Below are positions 14,769-27,414 of a stretch of 64,000 nucleotides of DNA, piece after piece. The notes under the pieces are model-generated. The model did not search any database, was not told where the DNA came from, and saw only the letters and a program-made list of their open reading frames with translations. The DNA lies in assembly GCA_003586115.2 (NCBI GenBank), contig QVOM02000073.1:47105469-47169468 (forward strand), read 5' to 3'. Numbering within the stretch: the first letter of the stretch is position 1; the number at the start of each line of letters is the position of its first letter. Position numbers and translations under genes: made by a program. The stretch is from Salvator merianae. Taxonomy: Eukaryota > Chordata > Lepidosauria > Squamata > Teiidae.

Positions 14769-16863
14769 ATAATGTCTTGGGCAAGTGCATTGTCTTAGCA
14801 ATTGATTATGCCCTGCACTGAGCAAAGCCTGCTGGACTAGTGCTTTCCAGGATTATTATGCTAAGTGGTCTTGCTTCACCCACTAAGGTGATCCATGAGC
14901 CAAGATGGTGAGGCAACAAATAACATCCCCCCCCCCCAAGATATCTAAGATCTGGCTACTTAGTGTAACATTCCCCTCCCTCTTCTATGGCATGGCTCTG
15001 GACTCTAGGGCCACTGACTCCTGCACTCCCATCACCTATCCTGCTCTTTGAACTCAAGTAGCCAGCCAACTGGCTCACAGAGATTCTGCAGCAGGTGACG
15101 TGGTGGGAATATGAAATAGGAAAAATTTCAAGGAAGGAAGGCTTCCAGGCTAAGAGCTCTTACACCAGGGCCTGATTCTCACTTTCTGGTTTTTTACCTC
15201 AGTATTGATCATATTGCCAGCATGGGCAATGGCACAACCCAGGTGCTTTTTTTTCTTTGGGGATTGAACATGCCACCCTGGTGATGGCAGCTCTCTTAGG
15301 ATCAGGTGGAAGTTGTCATTGATATATGAATACCACCAAAGGAAATCTCTCTTGACTTCACAACGTGCTGAGGATCAATATGAAAGGTGGAGCTGGATGG
15401 AAGTTACCACTCATCTATATTCTATTTGGGGTGACCACACTGTTGACCCTGATAAATGTAGATGTGACCTTACTCTGTGTCCCATCCTAGCCATATTGGT
15501 GTGGAGCTTAGAAAAGTGGTGATCAACTTTGAAGGGGGCTGTGACTATAGAAATGCATTCCATGTTGATTCTGTCTTACAGGATTTCTTTCGACTAGTTT
15601 CCACCCATTAGGCAGGCGTGGAAATGTGACATAGAATCTTTCCCTACGTCACATATTCTTGATTTCCCCTGATTTTCCATCAGTTTCCAGTGCTTTATGA
15701 GGAGTCTTGTCAGTTTATTTTGATGGTAATCAAGTATCTCATCATTAGTAACTTACTGGCAGCTGTCAAAAGACTGATGCCAGTCTCAACTAATGATATT
15801 AGCTTATCCATTTTGTCTATCAAAATGTATCACTTATGAAATATCCCACATAAACAAAAAAGGATGAAGTTACAATATAAGTAACTGCAGGCTCTGTGCA
15901 ATAGAAAAAGCAACACTCTTTTCCACATATTCTCTCAGATGTATAGTATTTCAAAACTGTTTGCTTGAAGAAAGCAAAGAATAATTTTATCTTTAACTAG
16001 TCAGTTTACATGCTAGAAGTAAGAGAAAAAAAAATAAAGGACATGGAAGCTTGTAAAGACAGAACAAAAAATAAAAAAAATTGCAATTTTACTGGACCTT
16101 GCAACCTATCTTATCATCTTAAAGCCAAATGAAAGCAGGAACAAATAAGGGAAGGACACTGGGCCACTCAGAAAGTCTATATACTGTACCTTGTGGGAAC
16201 CAACCAAGCAGGATACAATTCTATCTGCACCCATGGGTTTTCTATACTGAAAAGGCTATGATTGGAAACAGTGCCCACTGATTCCAACTATGGAAAAGCG
16301 TTGGCAGGATTAGCAGACAGAGCATTTCAGGGGGGGGGGACATGGCCTCACTGATCTGCATTAACATGGGGATCTATGAGGCCAGAAGACAACCATGGGG
16401 ACTCTTGATCAGGATCAAGGCCCTGTGCAGAAAGGGTCTGGGTCAATCCCTCTAGAGGCAGATCTTCTTCAGTAGACTATCACAGGATGTAGCTCATAGC
16501 TATTTTGATTTATATCTTATGGATAGTCTTAATTTTAATCTTAATTAAAATTGGTTAATTCATAGTCAGCAAGTGACTTCCGGTTTTCAAGACTATTGAG
16601 AGAAAATTATTAAGAATATGTTACATTAGGCTTCCTGTCTTCTAATAGAAAATTGGTGGTTATTGTTTTCCTTATCTGCTTCCTGAATCTCCACGTGACA
16701 CCATGTTCTAGTATTGTGAAATAACAAAGCTCTTAAGAAAAGCTGTTAGAAAAATCTGTTTTAAGTTTTCATCACAGTGAATCGTGTATGATGTGATTAT
16801 GCTGTCTAGGTGACTACAGTTGCATCCACACGGACACCAAGAATGCTTGTTGGAGAGCACTGA
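14769..16863. other. Intronic sequence, nothing recognised
   Basis: Contains a C9 run near 14929 and a G9 run near 16330. No supported element. Confidence 0.4.
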
Positions 16864-17290
16864 GTGCAGGCTGAATACATGGACCCACACACAGGCAGTC
16901 TCTTTCCCAGCCCAACCTTGAGCCTCCTCACTGAGCCTTCAGTGCAGAAGATGCTCCCTCTTCCCCCACCAGGCCACCATAAGTGTTGTTATGGCGCTAC
17001 AGTGGCTGATTTAAACAGTTCTCAGAGCTCTTCAAACCACCCTCCGCACTGTCAGTTTCAAAGACTGGTGTTCACAACTGACAGTGGGAAGAGGAGGCGT
17101 ACAGGCATCAACCTCCACATTAAGAATAACACTGCAGCACTGGTGCTATTCTTTCATGGAAAGGGGGAAGCTACCGTTGTAGTGATTCCTTCCCATTGTG
17201 TATCCTTCCAAACACTGGAATCAGTCTTACAGCTGGAAGGGATGCAGCAGATTAAGACTATTCTAGATTGGAAGGTCACTACAGTATGAT
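16864..17290. repeat. Probable old dispersed repeat with chance ORF
   Basis: The segment 16970-17010 (GCCACCATAAG, then a TTATGGCGCTACAGTGGCTGA block) resembles 2630-2670. The 141-codon plus-strand frame is not supported by any domain or splice context. Confidence 0.35.
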
Positions 17291-17570
17291 AGTCTTTTGC
17301 TTGCCGAGAAGGTCAAATTTGTCATAACGGCAGTAATTCCTTAGACTTCAAATAGGCAACAGTAGGTTTTCCCAGGAGCTCCGGTTCATTCAAGGGAACC
17401 CTTTTTGCTGACCTATCACTTTAGAGTAGTCATTCCTACTTAAACAGTTGTTTTTACTTGGGGTGCCTCCAATTGCAAGTTAAAACCTGCAATTTTCCTG
17501 GGATTATGTTGGGAATGCTAGGGTGGCATTCCCAATACGGTCCTCAGTTAGTCCATTGATAAGCTGCAAT

Positions 17571-17622
17571 ATTGCTGTTATGGGAAACCTGGCAATGAGA
17601 CTGGGTTTCCCATAACAGCAAT
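17571..17622. repeat. Perfect 19-bp inverted repeat (hairpin)
   Basis: The arms at 17571-17589 and 17604-17622 are exact reverse complements around a 14-nt spacer. It lies within sequence related to the 4931-5480 repeat family, so it may be an internal hairpin of that element. Confidence 0.85.
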
Positions 17623-17649
17623 GCTTACGTATATTTCTTCTGACTTGTT

Positions 17650-17750
17650 TCATTATTTATTTATTTATTTATTTATTTATTATTTGCATTTCTATACAGC
17701 TCCATAACCGGGGAACTCTGGGCAGGTTACTACAATAAAAACAAGATGGA
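17650..17750 (-). mobile_element. LINE 3' tail in reverse orientation
   Basis: An (ATTT)n run (17652-17682) followed by TTGCATTTCTATACAGCTCC and a block ending CTCTGGGCAGGTTAC, the mirrored form of a reptile L2-like 3' tail. Confidence 0.55.
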
Positions 17751-18109
17751 CACATTAAGAATGATGACAATGCCTGAAAGAGGGGAGGGGAAGCTGTTCC
17801 TCAGCCAAGGCCAGGGCAAATAGGATCATCTTCACCGATTTCCTGAACCTATGGAGTGAGAGTGCCTTATCACACTTGAGAGTAACCTGGAAGGCAGTCA
17901 AGCACCAGAAAAACAACAAAAGGAAGTGGGCAGGTACTTGGCTAGCTTTCAGGCAGCCCCATGCAAGAGAATAACAAAAGAAGCTGGCAGACATGAGGGT
18001 AAGGCAGGACTGCTCCTTGTGTCTGGTGAGGAGCAGCAAGAGGCAATCACCAGATCTTGCTTAGATTCTGCATTGGATCTTACTGGCTAGAGGCAGCCTT
18101 GCAAAATCC

Positions 18110-21100
18110 TGAATAATTTAAACTAGTTACTTGTAGATACAACCCTTTCCTGCAATCAACAGCATTTCTGTTTTATTTGATAAAGGCTCTTGAAACACAA
18201 TTGTAGTATTTTCAGACTTAAATGGTGGTATTTTTCTGAAAATGTAATTTATTATTCATGAGAAAGGAGAAATGCATGCTAGCATGTAATGGGATCTGAG
18301 ACAGCTTAGCGCTTGGATGGGAAACCTGGAGAACCAATGTTCAGCTATCTGGGATTCATAGTGGAAGAAAACTGAGTTGTAAATGCAAGAAAATATATGA
18401 TAAATAAGTACAAGATTAGCCAGATTTCTGGCAAGGGTTGCACATCATTCCCTTGAAGGAACACCTTTGATATCAATCCTGTGATTGTTCTTATTTTAGT
18501 GTGAGATAGATTCCTTATTTGGCTTGCTAGGCTAGAAATGACAAAGATTGGTGGCCCACCAAAATTCTTGAAGAAAGATTCAGTTGGCACAATGTTCAGT
18601 TTTTCTATTGGAATGGGTACCTCAGGCAGCAAAATAATTTGGACTAGAACTGCTAGTCACTGTAGATGACACTGAACTGGATTAATTAATGGACTGAGGT
18701 GGTATAAAATGGTTTCTGTAAAGAATTACAACTCTTATATCAAATAATATACTCAAATCTTTTTGGTATTAATTTCAAAGCTTTCCTAGCTCTATGATTA
18801 TAGAGCTAAAAGGGCACTAGTTTATAGAAGTACTAAACATATACTGGCTTGTTCATATTCCTGCATTTGTGAAACATAGAGACTAACATCAAAGGTATTT
18901 TTTCTGTTGCTTTAATTGAACTGAGTCTTGGCCTTTCCATTTCCATCACTATTCCCTTTCACTGGCCACATCTAGACATTAAAAGTACAAGTGAAAGTAA
19001 GGCTTCAATGCTGGCTGATCATATGATGTGTGCCAGCATGTGCACCCATCCTGAACTAAGAGACCATTCGAAGCCTTTGTTTTAAAGCCTTATTTTTCAT
19101 GGTTAGAATAAGCCTGAAGCCTCTTCGTGTCATGCAATGACAGTGAGCATATTTTCCTCCCTCCCATTTCAAAGTCAGTCAGGCCGTGATCACACCACAA
19201 CAGATTAGTCCCTTTTAGGGCACAATGAGCACTGATCTGTTTTTTTGCTAGATCACATATATGTAATGTGATGCTCACTCAGTTCATCTTTCTTTATCCA
19301 CATTTTTCAGTCTCCCCAGCCTCAGTTTGATGATAGGGAACTTTTTCCTCTCCATCTTTCCTTCTCCTTCTTGTGCCCTCTGTGATTGAAAGCCATCCTG
19401 TCACTCAAATGTTGGCTATGCAGGGATGAGTAAGACCACCTCTCTCTGCCCCACCCTTCTGCTTTCCTTGTAGGTGGATCAGAAAAGGGGATGGTTTACA
19501 GTGACAGTGACAGTGGCACCTACTCTTGTCTTTCTCCTTTCCCTGTATCACTTCCACCTTTCCCTTTTTTAAAAAAGAAAGGTGAGTTTTGCATAATTTT
19601 GCATATATGCATCTTTCCACGTTCAGTTGTCAAAATGGCCTAGGCTGGATGGGTGAATACTGTTCCCCACAGCATAGTGTGGGGTGCTGTGTACTCCCCT
19701 TCATCTTTCCTTTCTGTTTCCCAATAATAGCAAGCTTGGCACTACTGTGCACTTCTGGTTTGTCAGCCACTAGGGGTCTCCCCTGCCTGCAACTTTGCAG
19801 CCTTTTCCTAAACCTCAGCATATTGTTGGGTGCATTGCACTTCCCCTGCATTACCTAAGCATCCTCCAAACCTCTTTTTGGGATTGCCCAATGAAACTGT
19901 GCAGTCACTCAAATCTGCATCGTCCTGAGTTCTGTGGAGATGACAGTCAGTCTGATGGGGAATATGATATCCCTCTTTTTGGTGTTCTGCTATACACATG
20001 CTTGTGAACTTTTGTTATTCTCCCTTCCCCCTCACTGTATTTAACATGATGCTTCCACTACATCTCCCCTTGCCTTCCTCGTAGTTTAAATGGCCTACCA
20101 TCACTGATCCAACATTTATGCTTTCCTTGGCTCCATTCTCCTCCATCCATGATGGAGCGTCCAGAGTTGGTTGGCTGCCTTTATCTCTAATGCATCATGG
20201 AGTAATGACTCCACCATGCCCGTGGATTTCAAAACTTCAGCCATTTCAATCAACCCTTTTGCCCTTAATACGTGTACTTGAGAGGATTGTGAAAATTACC
20301 TCAGACTTAGGAGAGGAGAAGGTAAATTTGATCAGCCAGCATGCCTCATTCTCGTGCTATTACAAAACACAGTGCAAATAGTGCAACAGTTTCATTTTGT
20401 GCCCACAGCCTGAGAATGTGCAGATTTGCAATTTAACACACATTTTAGAAACACAAGCAGGAATGGTAGGCAGGTTATCTAGGGGAACAAGAAAGGCAGG
20501 GGAACGAATACTAATAGGCCATCTGTACCTAAGACCCTGGAAAACAACAGAGACACCCCTGTTGGAGTGGTTAGTCCAACAAAACCCATGCCAGCCTTGT
20601 CATTTTGGCTGTATATGTCCCCTAAACCTGGGAATGTGCAGAACAATAACAAGAGAAAGCAGAAGCCACAACCAGCAATACATCACCTCAGCAGAGGCAT
20701 AAGAATGGCACACTATAGTTTGTTGGGCCTGCTCGTGTGTTCCACTGTATTCCCTCCACCTACTGACCATAGTCAGCCCTGCCATCCACTGACCCACATT
20801 GCATTCACAATTGTTGAAAAGGCAGATTTGTGCTATTGTGCAAAAAAAAAAGGGGGGAAATATGGAGGCAAAACAAGGCAAGAGGAATGAGAAGATCTGT
20901 ACTGTTATTTTAAAAAAGAAAAGGAGAGGGGAGGCACCAGCTGTCCTTGTCATTTGTCCATGGCATTCATGCCACTACATTCACCACCCCTACCTAAGAA
21001 CCTGTGGGATTACAGAAGTGTGCAAATCTCAGCTGCTTCCAAAAAAAAAAAAAAAAGAGGCATTAAACCACAACCTCTTTAGAAAGCCCACAAGGTCAGA

Positions 21101-21440
21101 CATTGGTTGCAGGAAATGGGAAACTCTCCCTCTAGCCACCAAGAAAAGTTTGGTACTGCTCCCAATAGTCCTCTTGCACATTCAGATGACAAAAATATAA
21201 GCATCCTAAAGAGCAAAAATGGTCTCATTGCTGGGATAATCCAAATATCAGACAGATTGAGTTAGGGTGGAATAACTTGAGAAAAGTCAGAAGGACATTT
21301 CGGGGTGTGATCGCTTGGATTTTCAGACTGCCTCAGTCCATCTTAAACTCTGAATGTGACCATGGCCTAAGAGTGGCACACCTTCAAGTTGCACTAAATT
21401 CCCTAAGCTGTGCCACAGCACTGAATTCTCAAAGATGTAC
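18110..21440. other. Intronic sequence, no supported element
   Basis: Many 60-130-codon chance frames on both strands (18345-21495) lack domains. A 16-nt A run lies near 21041-21056. Confidence 0.35.
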
Positions 21441-21915
21441 AAACTGGTTCACCACCTTCAGCCTATCCTGGAAAGGTACAACTTGGTCAATGTAGGCCAT
21501 GCTCTAATAACTCCAGATTAGACTGCTGTAATACATTCTTCATGGGGTTACCTTTGAAGACCGCACATAACCTGGAATTAGTGCAGAATGCAGAAGCCTG
21601 ATTGCCGACAGGAATCTCTGGCAGGACGTACATCATGCTGGTGAGACCTGCCTGATTATTAAGATTACATACAAAGGCCCTCCTTGAAGTTCCCTCACCC
21701 TCTGATTGTCGAAGGATGGTGGCAGGTAAGAGTGCCTTTCCTATGGCAGTACCTAGGCTTTTGAATAGTCTTCCTGCAGATTCCAAAACAGTTTTTGGCA
21801 GTTGGTTAAAATGTACCTATTTACAAGGCCTTTGAGGTTTAGTTCCCTCTTAATGTCAGCCCACACTGGAGTGAGATCACATTGTATATATGTTGCAGGC
21901 ACTGGTGGCATAAGC
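21440..21915 (+). pseudogene. L2-like LINE 3' fragment
   Basis: A degenerate frame gives TRLDCCNTFFMGLPLKTA and LELVQNAEA (about 21515-21600), the same blocks as in the 11365-12300 copy. The 3' end is an AATAATAATAAAAAA tail at about 21915. Confidence 0.68.
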
Positions 21916-22169
21916 AATAATAATAAAAAAATTCATGCTGCAGCTTTTAAACTCCTGGGAATGTAGCAGTTAAGGGAAACTACTGATGTTTCATCAAAGG
22001 CATGGAAAGATAAACTATAAAGTAGTTTCAAAGAACATTTGTCTCCCTGCATTAAATCCTCTGATGTGTGTTGTGGAAACCCTCAAAGACAATTGCTTCC
22101 CTGCATTTTTTTAAAAATCAAATCTGAAAACATCAAATCAGTTATATCCCAATGTCAGTGTATATTGCC

Positions 22170-23165
22170 CTCGCTACACTGAAACCTTTACCTTGTGCTT
22201 TAAAATGGATCAACTTCATTTCAGGGGATAAAAATAATCAACACCCTTCCAGTGCATGCGCTCTTCAACATACTAAAATAATTAACGGATCTAAAGCAGG
22301 TTCTCTTGCTCTGCTCCCTACTCCTCTGCATTGCAAGCTCCTCCCTGAAACTGTTAATGATTGGTCTGCACATCTGTCTGCTCCTGTTTTCTTTCTAAAT
22401 AAAAGGCCACCCCCTACCAAAAAAGGCAGGGTTAGCGCTCTTGTGCTCTTCTGCCCTGATGTTAAAACAAAGAGCAGACTGCCACTGACCTTTAAAACAG
22501 ACAGAATTAGATCTTTTGAATTCTTCTACGAAGGTTAAAAAAAGGAAGAATAAGCTTTAAGCTCGGAGGATCTGGGGCAGTTGACTTGCTCCAGCCTTCC
22601 TCCCTTTGTGGGCTGCTTGCTTCCTTCTCCAGCCTCAGCACTGCATTTTTTATTAAACATCTGCAACACCCCTGTTTTTTCTCCCAGTGGAGAGCTTAGG
22701 CATATTTGGCAGCTTTCTCTGTTCCAGTTCCACTGCCACTCCAGCTTCCAAAGGGAGACTGTGAGTTCTTCTATCCTCACAGGGAGATTTCAATTGTCTC
22801 AGCACATTGCCCAGGCCATCGACTGTGCTGCCGTGCCGGGTTCCCTGAGCTTTGGGTTGTGTTTGTGCTGGATAATTGGTTAACACAACATGAAACATCC
22901 CCCCCCACCCAGAAAAGCTTTCTTGCCCCCCCCCTCGCCCATGTAAGCCTCTGCAAATCTGCATTTACAGGCATAACATGAAAATGAAATGCAATAAGGT
23001 AAAGGGCACACTTTTGGTGTTGTTAAAAGTACTCTGCAAAGGGAAAAAATTGCAGGTTACAAGGACTGTAATTCAAGTTTGCCATGGGATCTCTCTTTTA
23101 TGTGTGATTTTACAGCTGTGGAAGTTCTTCAATTCCACTTTAAAACTTTGTGTGTAGTTGGGTCT
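22170..23165 (+). mobile_element. Family I DNA transposon-like repeat, copy 1
   Basis: Aligns in order with 29558-30400: AAGCTCCTCCCTGAAACTGT near 22339, CTGCAAATCTGCATTTACAG and CATAACATGAAAATGAA (about 22950-22990), CACTTTTGGTGTTG, and CCACTTTAAAACTTTGTGTG at the end. The ends GCCCTCGCTACACTGAAA and, reversed, GACCCAACTACACACAAAG look like diverged terminal inverted repeats. The 22581-22981 frames inside are not genes. Confidence 0.55.
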
Positions 23166-25072
23166 TATGAAAAAGGGAAAAATGATATGCAATAAAAATT
23201 ACAATTTGGGACTAAACAGTAAAAGTGGATTTCAGGTATACTACTTGTGAAATGAATGGTATAAAATGGACTTCTTGTTAGAAGTATCAGTTCCCAAAAT
23301 TTTAATTTAGCAAAAACTACAGACATTCTTCCTTGGTTCTGATGTTTGCTTATTATTGCTTCCTGTTATTTAGAGGGACATACACAATAGTTCTGCAGCT
23401 TCAAACATGATGGCATATTGCAATGCTTTAAAAATCATTCCACGTCTCAGGAATACTTACAGATGGAAAGAGAAATGACTTCTTTTTCAAAGCATCCCAT
23501 GCTGCACCAGTTTTGATTGCTACTGAATATTATTTTGTCAATATGTGCAATCTATTTTCTCCTAATGTATTTTGGCACGGGGAAAAAATAGACTTAATTT
23601 GTTATGCCATCAGGATGGACTTTCTTGTGACAGATACATGATAAAAATGTTACATTCCTAGCAGATAAGAATTTCTGTATTTACTGTGTTTCTTATTAAA
23701 TGCACAAGAAAGAATAATTAATTTCTGTTCCCAATCAAAATATTACACAAAGAAAAAAGAAAGCAAGGACATTTTACTTATCCTGTTTTGCATTTCTATG
23801 TACATTCAGAATGAGCTAGTTTTTTAATTCCATCTACCGCCACCAATATATGAGTTTCTAGTTTGATTTAGATCACATATCTGTCTTTGTATAACAAGGG
23901 TTCAAGGAGGTTTGGAATTACAGCATTATCAAATTTACTCCCACAATCTCGTTTTTATTCTAATATCATTTTCTGGATCACTGTTTACTCTTAGAAGAAC
24001 AATAGCTTAATTGAAATACGATACATGGAATTTTTTTTCCACCCTTAGTGCCTGAAAACTCTCTAGGCTTGTATTTTATTTTGCTAGTGCCAGAAACAGG
24101 GAGGATTTCTTGAAGTTAAAAGGTACAATTAATCTCCTGTTGCACTTCCAATTAACTAAATTGCTAACCTTATTGTGAAAAGTAGAAATGCAATTGAGTT
24201 ACTGCTTGAGGCATGCTAAAAGGGTGGGGAATGTAGTAATTTAATTAACTTGACTTCAAGTACATTAAGAAGCACAGTGACTTTTTTGCCTATTCCTAAC
24301 ACCTTCAGTACTACTAAACTTATTATTGAATTATGTAGGTTTTTGTATCAGCAGAAACATAATCTGTGCTTGATTTTTGAATAGTCTAACCAGACTACAA
24401 TGAATTTGGATAAGTTAATCCAAATATTGTTAGTCTTTTGGGTTGGCAAAGGTCTCATTTGTGCTGTTGATGATCCAGAGACAATCAGAAGTGATTTTAA
24501 TGTTATGGTTACCATATTTAAATGTCTACTTTAACGATAATGGAGAACATCTTGTGATTTCCCATAGCACAGGTGGTTCTGCAATGGACACTTTGGAATA
24601 ACTTAGGCACCAGGATCTTGGATTTCCAGAACACTCAGAACTGCACATTTGTGCAGCAGTCCCAGCAGAAAGGTAGGGAAAGGCAAAGCTCTTATTGGAC
24701 CCGCACTTTTGATCTCTTTGAAGTACATTTTGATTGGCAGTGGATCTGCCCAGCTGCCCTGCCAATTCTACTTGACACCACTCACAAGCATCAACACTAC
24801 GCATTTAAGAAAAAAGGAATTTCAAAATTCTATAGTATTTTGACAAGACTGTATGAAATTTCAAAAACCTAATGGATGTTGAGCTTATTAAAATAGGGAA
24901 GAATAGAGTCAAAAGCAGGGAACAGAAATCTGTGGACTTCTAGATGTTCTTGGACTACAGTTCCCATTATGCTTAACTTCCACCCATGCGCTATGGGGCC
25001 TCTGCAGCTTTGATTCGGAGACACTCAGGAAAGGCACTTCTATAGTTTTTGGCCAAGTCAAAACATTTCCAA
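23166..25072. other. AT-rich intronic sequence, mostly unique
   Basis: A short piece at about 24948-24975 (TTGGACTACAGTTCCCATTATG) resembles a widespread reptile/bird short repeat. Otherwise nothing is recognised. Confidence 0.4.
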
Positions 25073-25209
25073 GGCTGCATCCAGACATCCCTCACTTATT
25101 CCCTTATATTTGCATATTCCTGGATAAAGCATGGATATTCTGAAATAGCCATCTTTATTCCAGAATATCCAAATATAGTGGAATAATTAAGCAACATCTG
25201 GATGCAGTC
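25073..25209. mobile_element. MITE with 15-bp terminal inverted repeats
   Basis: Left end GGCTGCATCCAGACA; the right end read in reverse is GACTGCATCCAGATG. The interior is AT-rich with mirrored ATATTCTGGA/TCCAGAATAT words, so the element is near-palindromic. Confidence 0.72.
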
Positions 25210-25229
25210 TAAGGTTTCTGTAGACTTAA

Positions 25230-25379
25230 GGCTGCCTCCAGATGTGACTTATTTATTCTGCTATTTTTGGATATTATGGAATAAAACATGGATATTCTGG
25301 AATAAAGCCCTCATGGGAGTGCTTTATTTTGGAATATCAAAAAATAGCAAAATACGTAAGCAACGTTTACAGGCAGCTT
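25230..25379. mobile_element. Second MITE of the same type, adjacent
   Basis: Left end GGCTGCCTCCAGATG; the right end read in reverse is AAGCTGCCTGTAAACG. It contains the same GGATATTCTGGAATAAA words as its neighbour 20 bp away. Confidence 0.65.
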
Positions 25380-25382
25380 GGT

Positions 25383-26544
25383 TGTCTGCAAAAAGGGAAT
25401 GCCGGATGGTAGGAGAGAAAAGGGGGCTATATTTGTAAGTGACATCCATAACTTCCAAGCAGGAAATGACTGTACCAGGGTTTTCCAACCATAGCTCTTG
25501 TCATAGGAAGGACAAGTCAGCATTCTGTGCTTCTTTGCAGTTGAACCCTCTTAGGAGCAGCAGCAGTCATGAATTATTGATGGTTTCGTTTTGCTTGCTT
25601 ATACAGACTATTCCCCTGCTCACTTTGCAGCTTGCACTAATACTGTCTAATCTAAGTTACAAATATCTGTGTGTGTGTCTTTTAATACAGCATACATTTG
25701 GCTCTGGGTATCTGAAGGAGTGAGAGGGAAAACAGCAACCTCTGTTATGGTGGTCAAAGTTCAGACTTTCCTATAATTTGATTTTAACTTAATATGAACA
25801 ATGCGAGAGAGTGGGCATGTGCATGTATTATACAGCAGTGCACTAACCATCTTTATGAGGTTTTAAGGAAATTTTTAACATGTTTAGTATTTTGTTTAAA
25901 CAGTCAGTTTATGTATAGTTGTTATTTTTCTCCGTTCTTTTTGTTTATCATCTTGGTTTTTAAGGAAGGTGATTAATGCAGTAATAAAGAAAAACAGTAA
26001 AGAGAAACAGAAACATACTATTGCTGTCAATGACTGACAGATTTAAAAGATGAAAAATACAGAAGGTTATTTTTTATGGTTATTGACCATAGTAATAATA
26101 CACTTCAGTATTTAAACTGCTTCATTAGTGTGCATATTCGGACTGGAATAAAGTTTCATCCACTTGATCAAGGATGAAACAGTAGCATGGCAAAAAAAAT
26201 ACTTTTTTTTCTCCACCAAGTCATTTACAGTTTTGGGGGCTGGAAAGGTGTGCAGATCATGTGGATCTGGCTGCACTAGCACTTTACTTCCCCCTTCCAT
26301 TGTGAATGGAGGGAAGGCAACTTACCAGCTGCCCTGTTTGTCCTGTCTCCAACCTGTGACTCAGATCCCACTTAAAGTCTCCAATTTCTTGTATGCCATC
26401 ACATCTGAAGCCAACAAATTCAGAATAATCCCAGGTTTTATTGATTAAAAAATCATAAAATATTTGGGTGAGAAACTCTAAAGTGGGAAGACTCCAAACA
26501 ATATAGGAATAACTGAGCATGCCATCTTAATAATGGCTGACTGT
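25383..26544. other. Intronic sequence, nothing recognised
   Basis: No supported element; several chance frames. Confidence 0.4.
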
Positions 26545-26574
26545 GGAAGGAAGGAAGGAAGGAAGGAAGGAAGG
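26545..26574 (+). repeat. (GGAA)n microsatellite
   Basis: About seven GGAA units. Confidence 0.95.
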
Positions 26575-26885
26575 AGGTCACAGAGCATAAAGAGTAAGGT
26601 GGTTGAAGATGACTCAAGTCAACATAGCAGCATAAAAAGTGGTAGAGAGAACCATACCTCACCATTTGGACAGAAATATTTTGATTTATAAAAGCTGGGA
26701 AACAGTTTTTTAGAAAAATGCTGCCATATGTGAAATTAATGGTTCCTTATAGAAATCATAGAACATAATTTTTATGTAACTAGTACTGGGCACCAGTGCA
26801 TCTACCTCCTAACTGTTTTCCTCAAAATAGACTGATGGTGACTGCTTACTTTCATTGGGCACAGAATTCTGGCTGGCTGCTTGTC

Positions 26886-26992
26886 GGGAGGGAGGGAGGG
26901 AGGGAGGGAGGGAGGGAGGGAGGGAGGATGGATGGAAGGAAGGAAGGAAGGAAGGAAGGAAGGAAGGAAGGAAGGAAGGAAGGAAGGAAGGA
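26886..26992 (+). repeat. Compound (GGGA)n-(GGAA)n microsatellite next to the FSTL4 donor
   Basis: GGGA units at 26886-26927, a GATGGATG joint, then GGAA units at 26934-26992. On the transcribed (minus) strand it is a CCTT/CCCT pyrimidine tract that starts about 105 nt after the 5' splice site of the exon ending at 27098. Confidence 0.96.
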
Positions 26993-27082
26993 CTGCTAAA
27001 ATGGTTAATGTAGTAGAGAGGCTGAAACTAGCATTTTCCAATGCAGTATTTGTCTGCATGCTCCTACTTATTTCGACTGCTA

Positions 27083-27283
<201 letters not shown>

Positions 27284-27414
27284 CTAATTATTATTGGTTA
27301 CAAAAAAAATGAATTGGTCCTTTTCATTGGAGAAAGCAAGAAATGAGATACACATCAATAAGCTAGATTAGAGTGTAATCCTTTCTTTCATGCTCTGTCA
27401 TTGTCAGAGAGCCT

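Noticed and set aside
16864..17289. 141-codon plus frame
   Set aside because: Overlaps a repeat also seen near 2630 and shows no domain.
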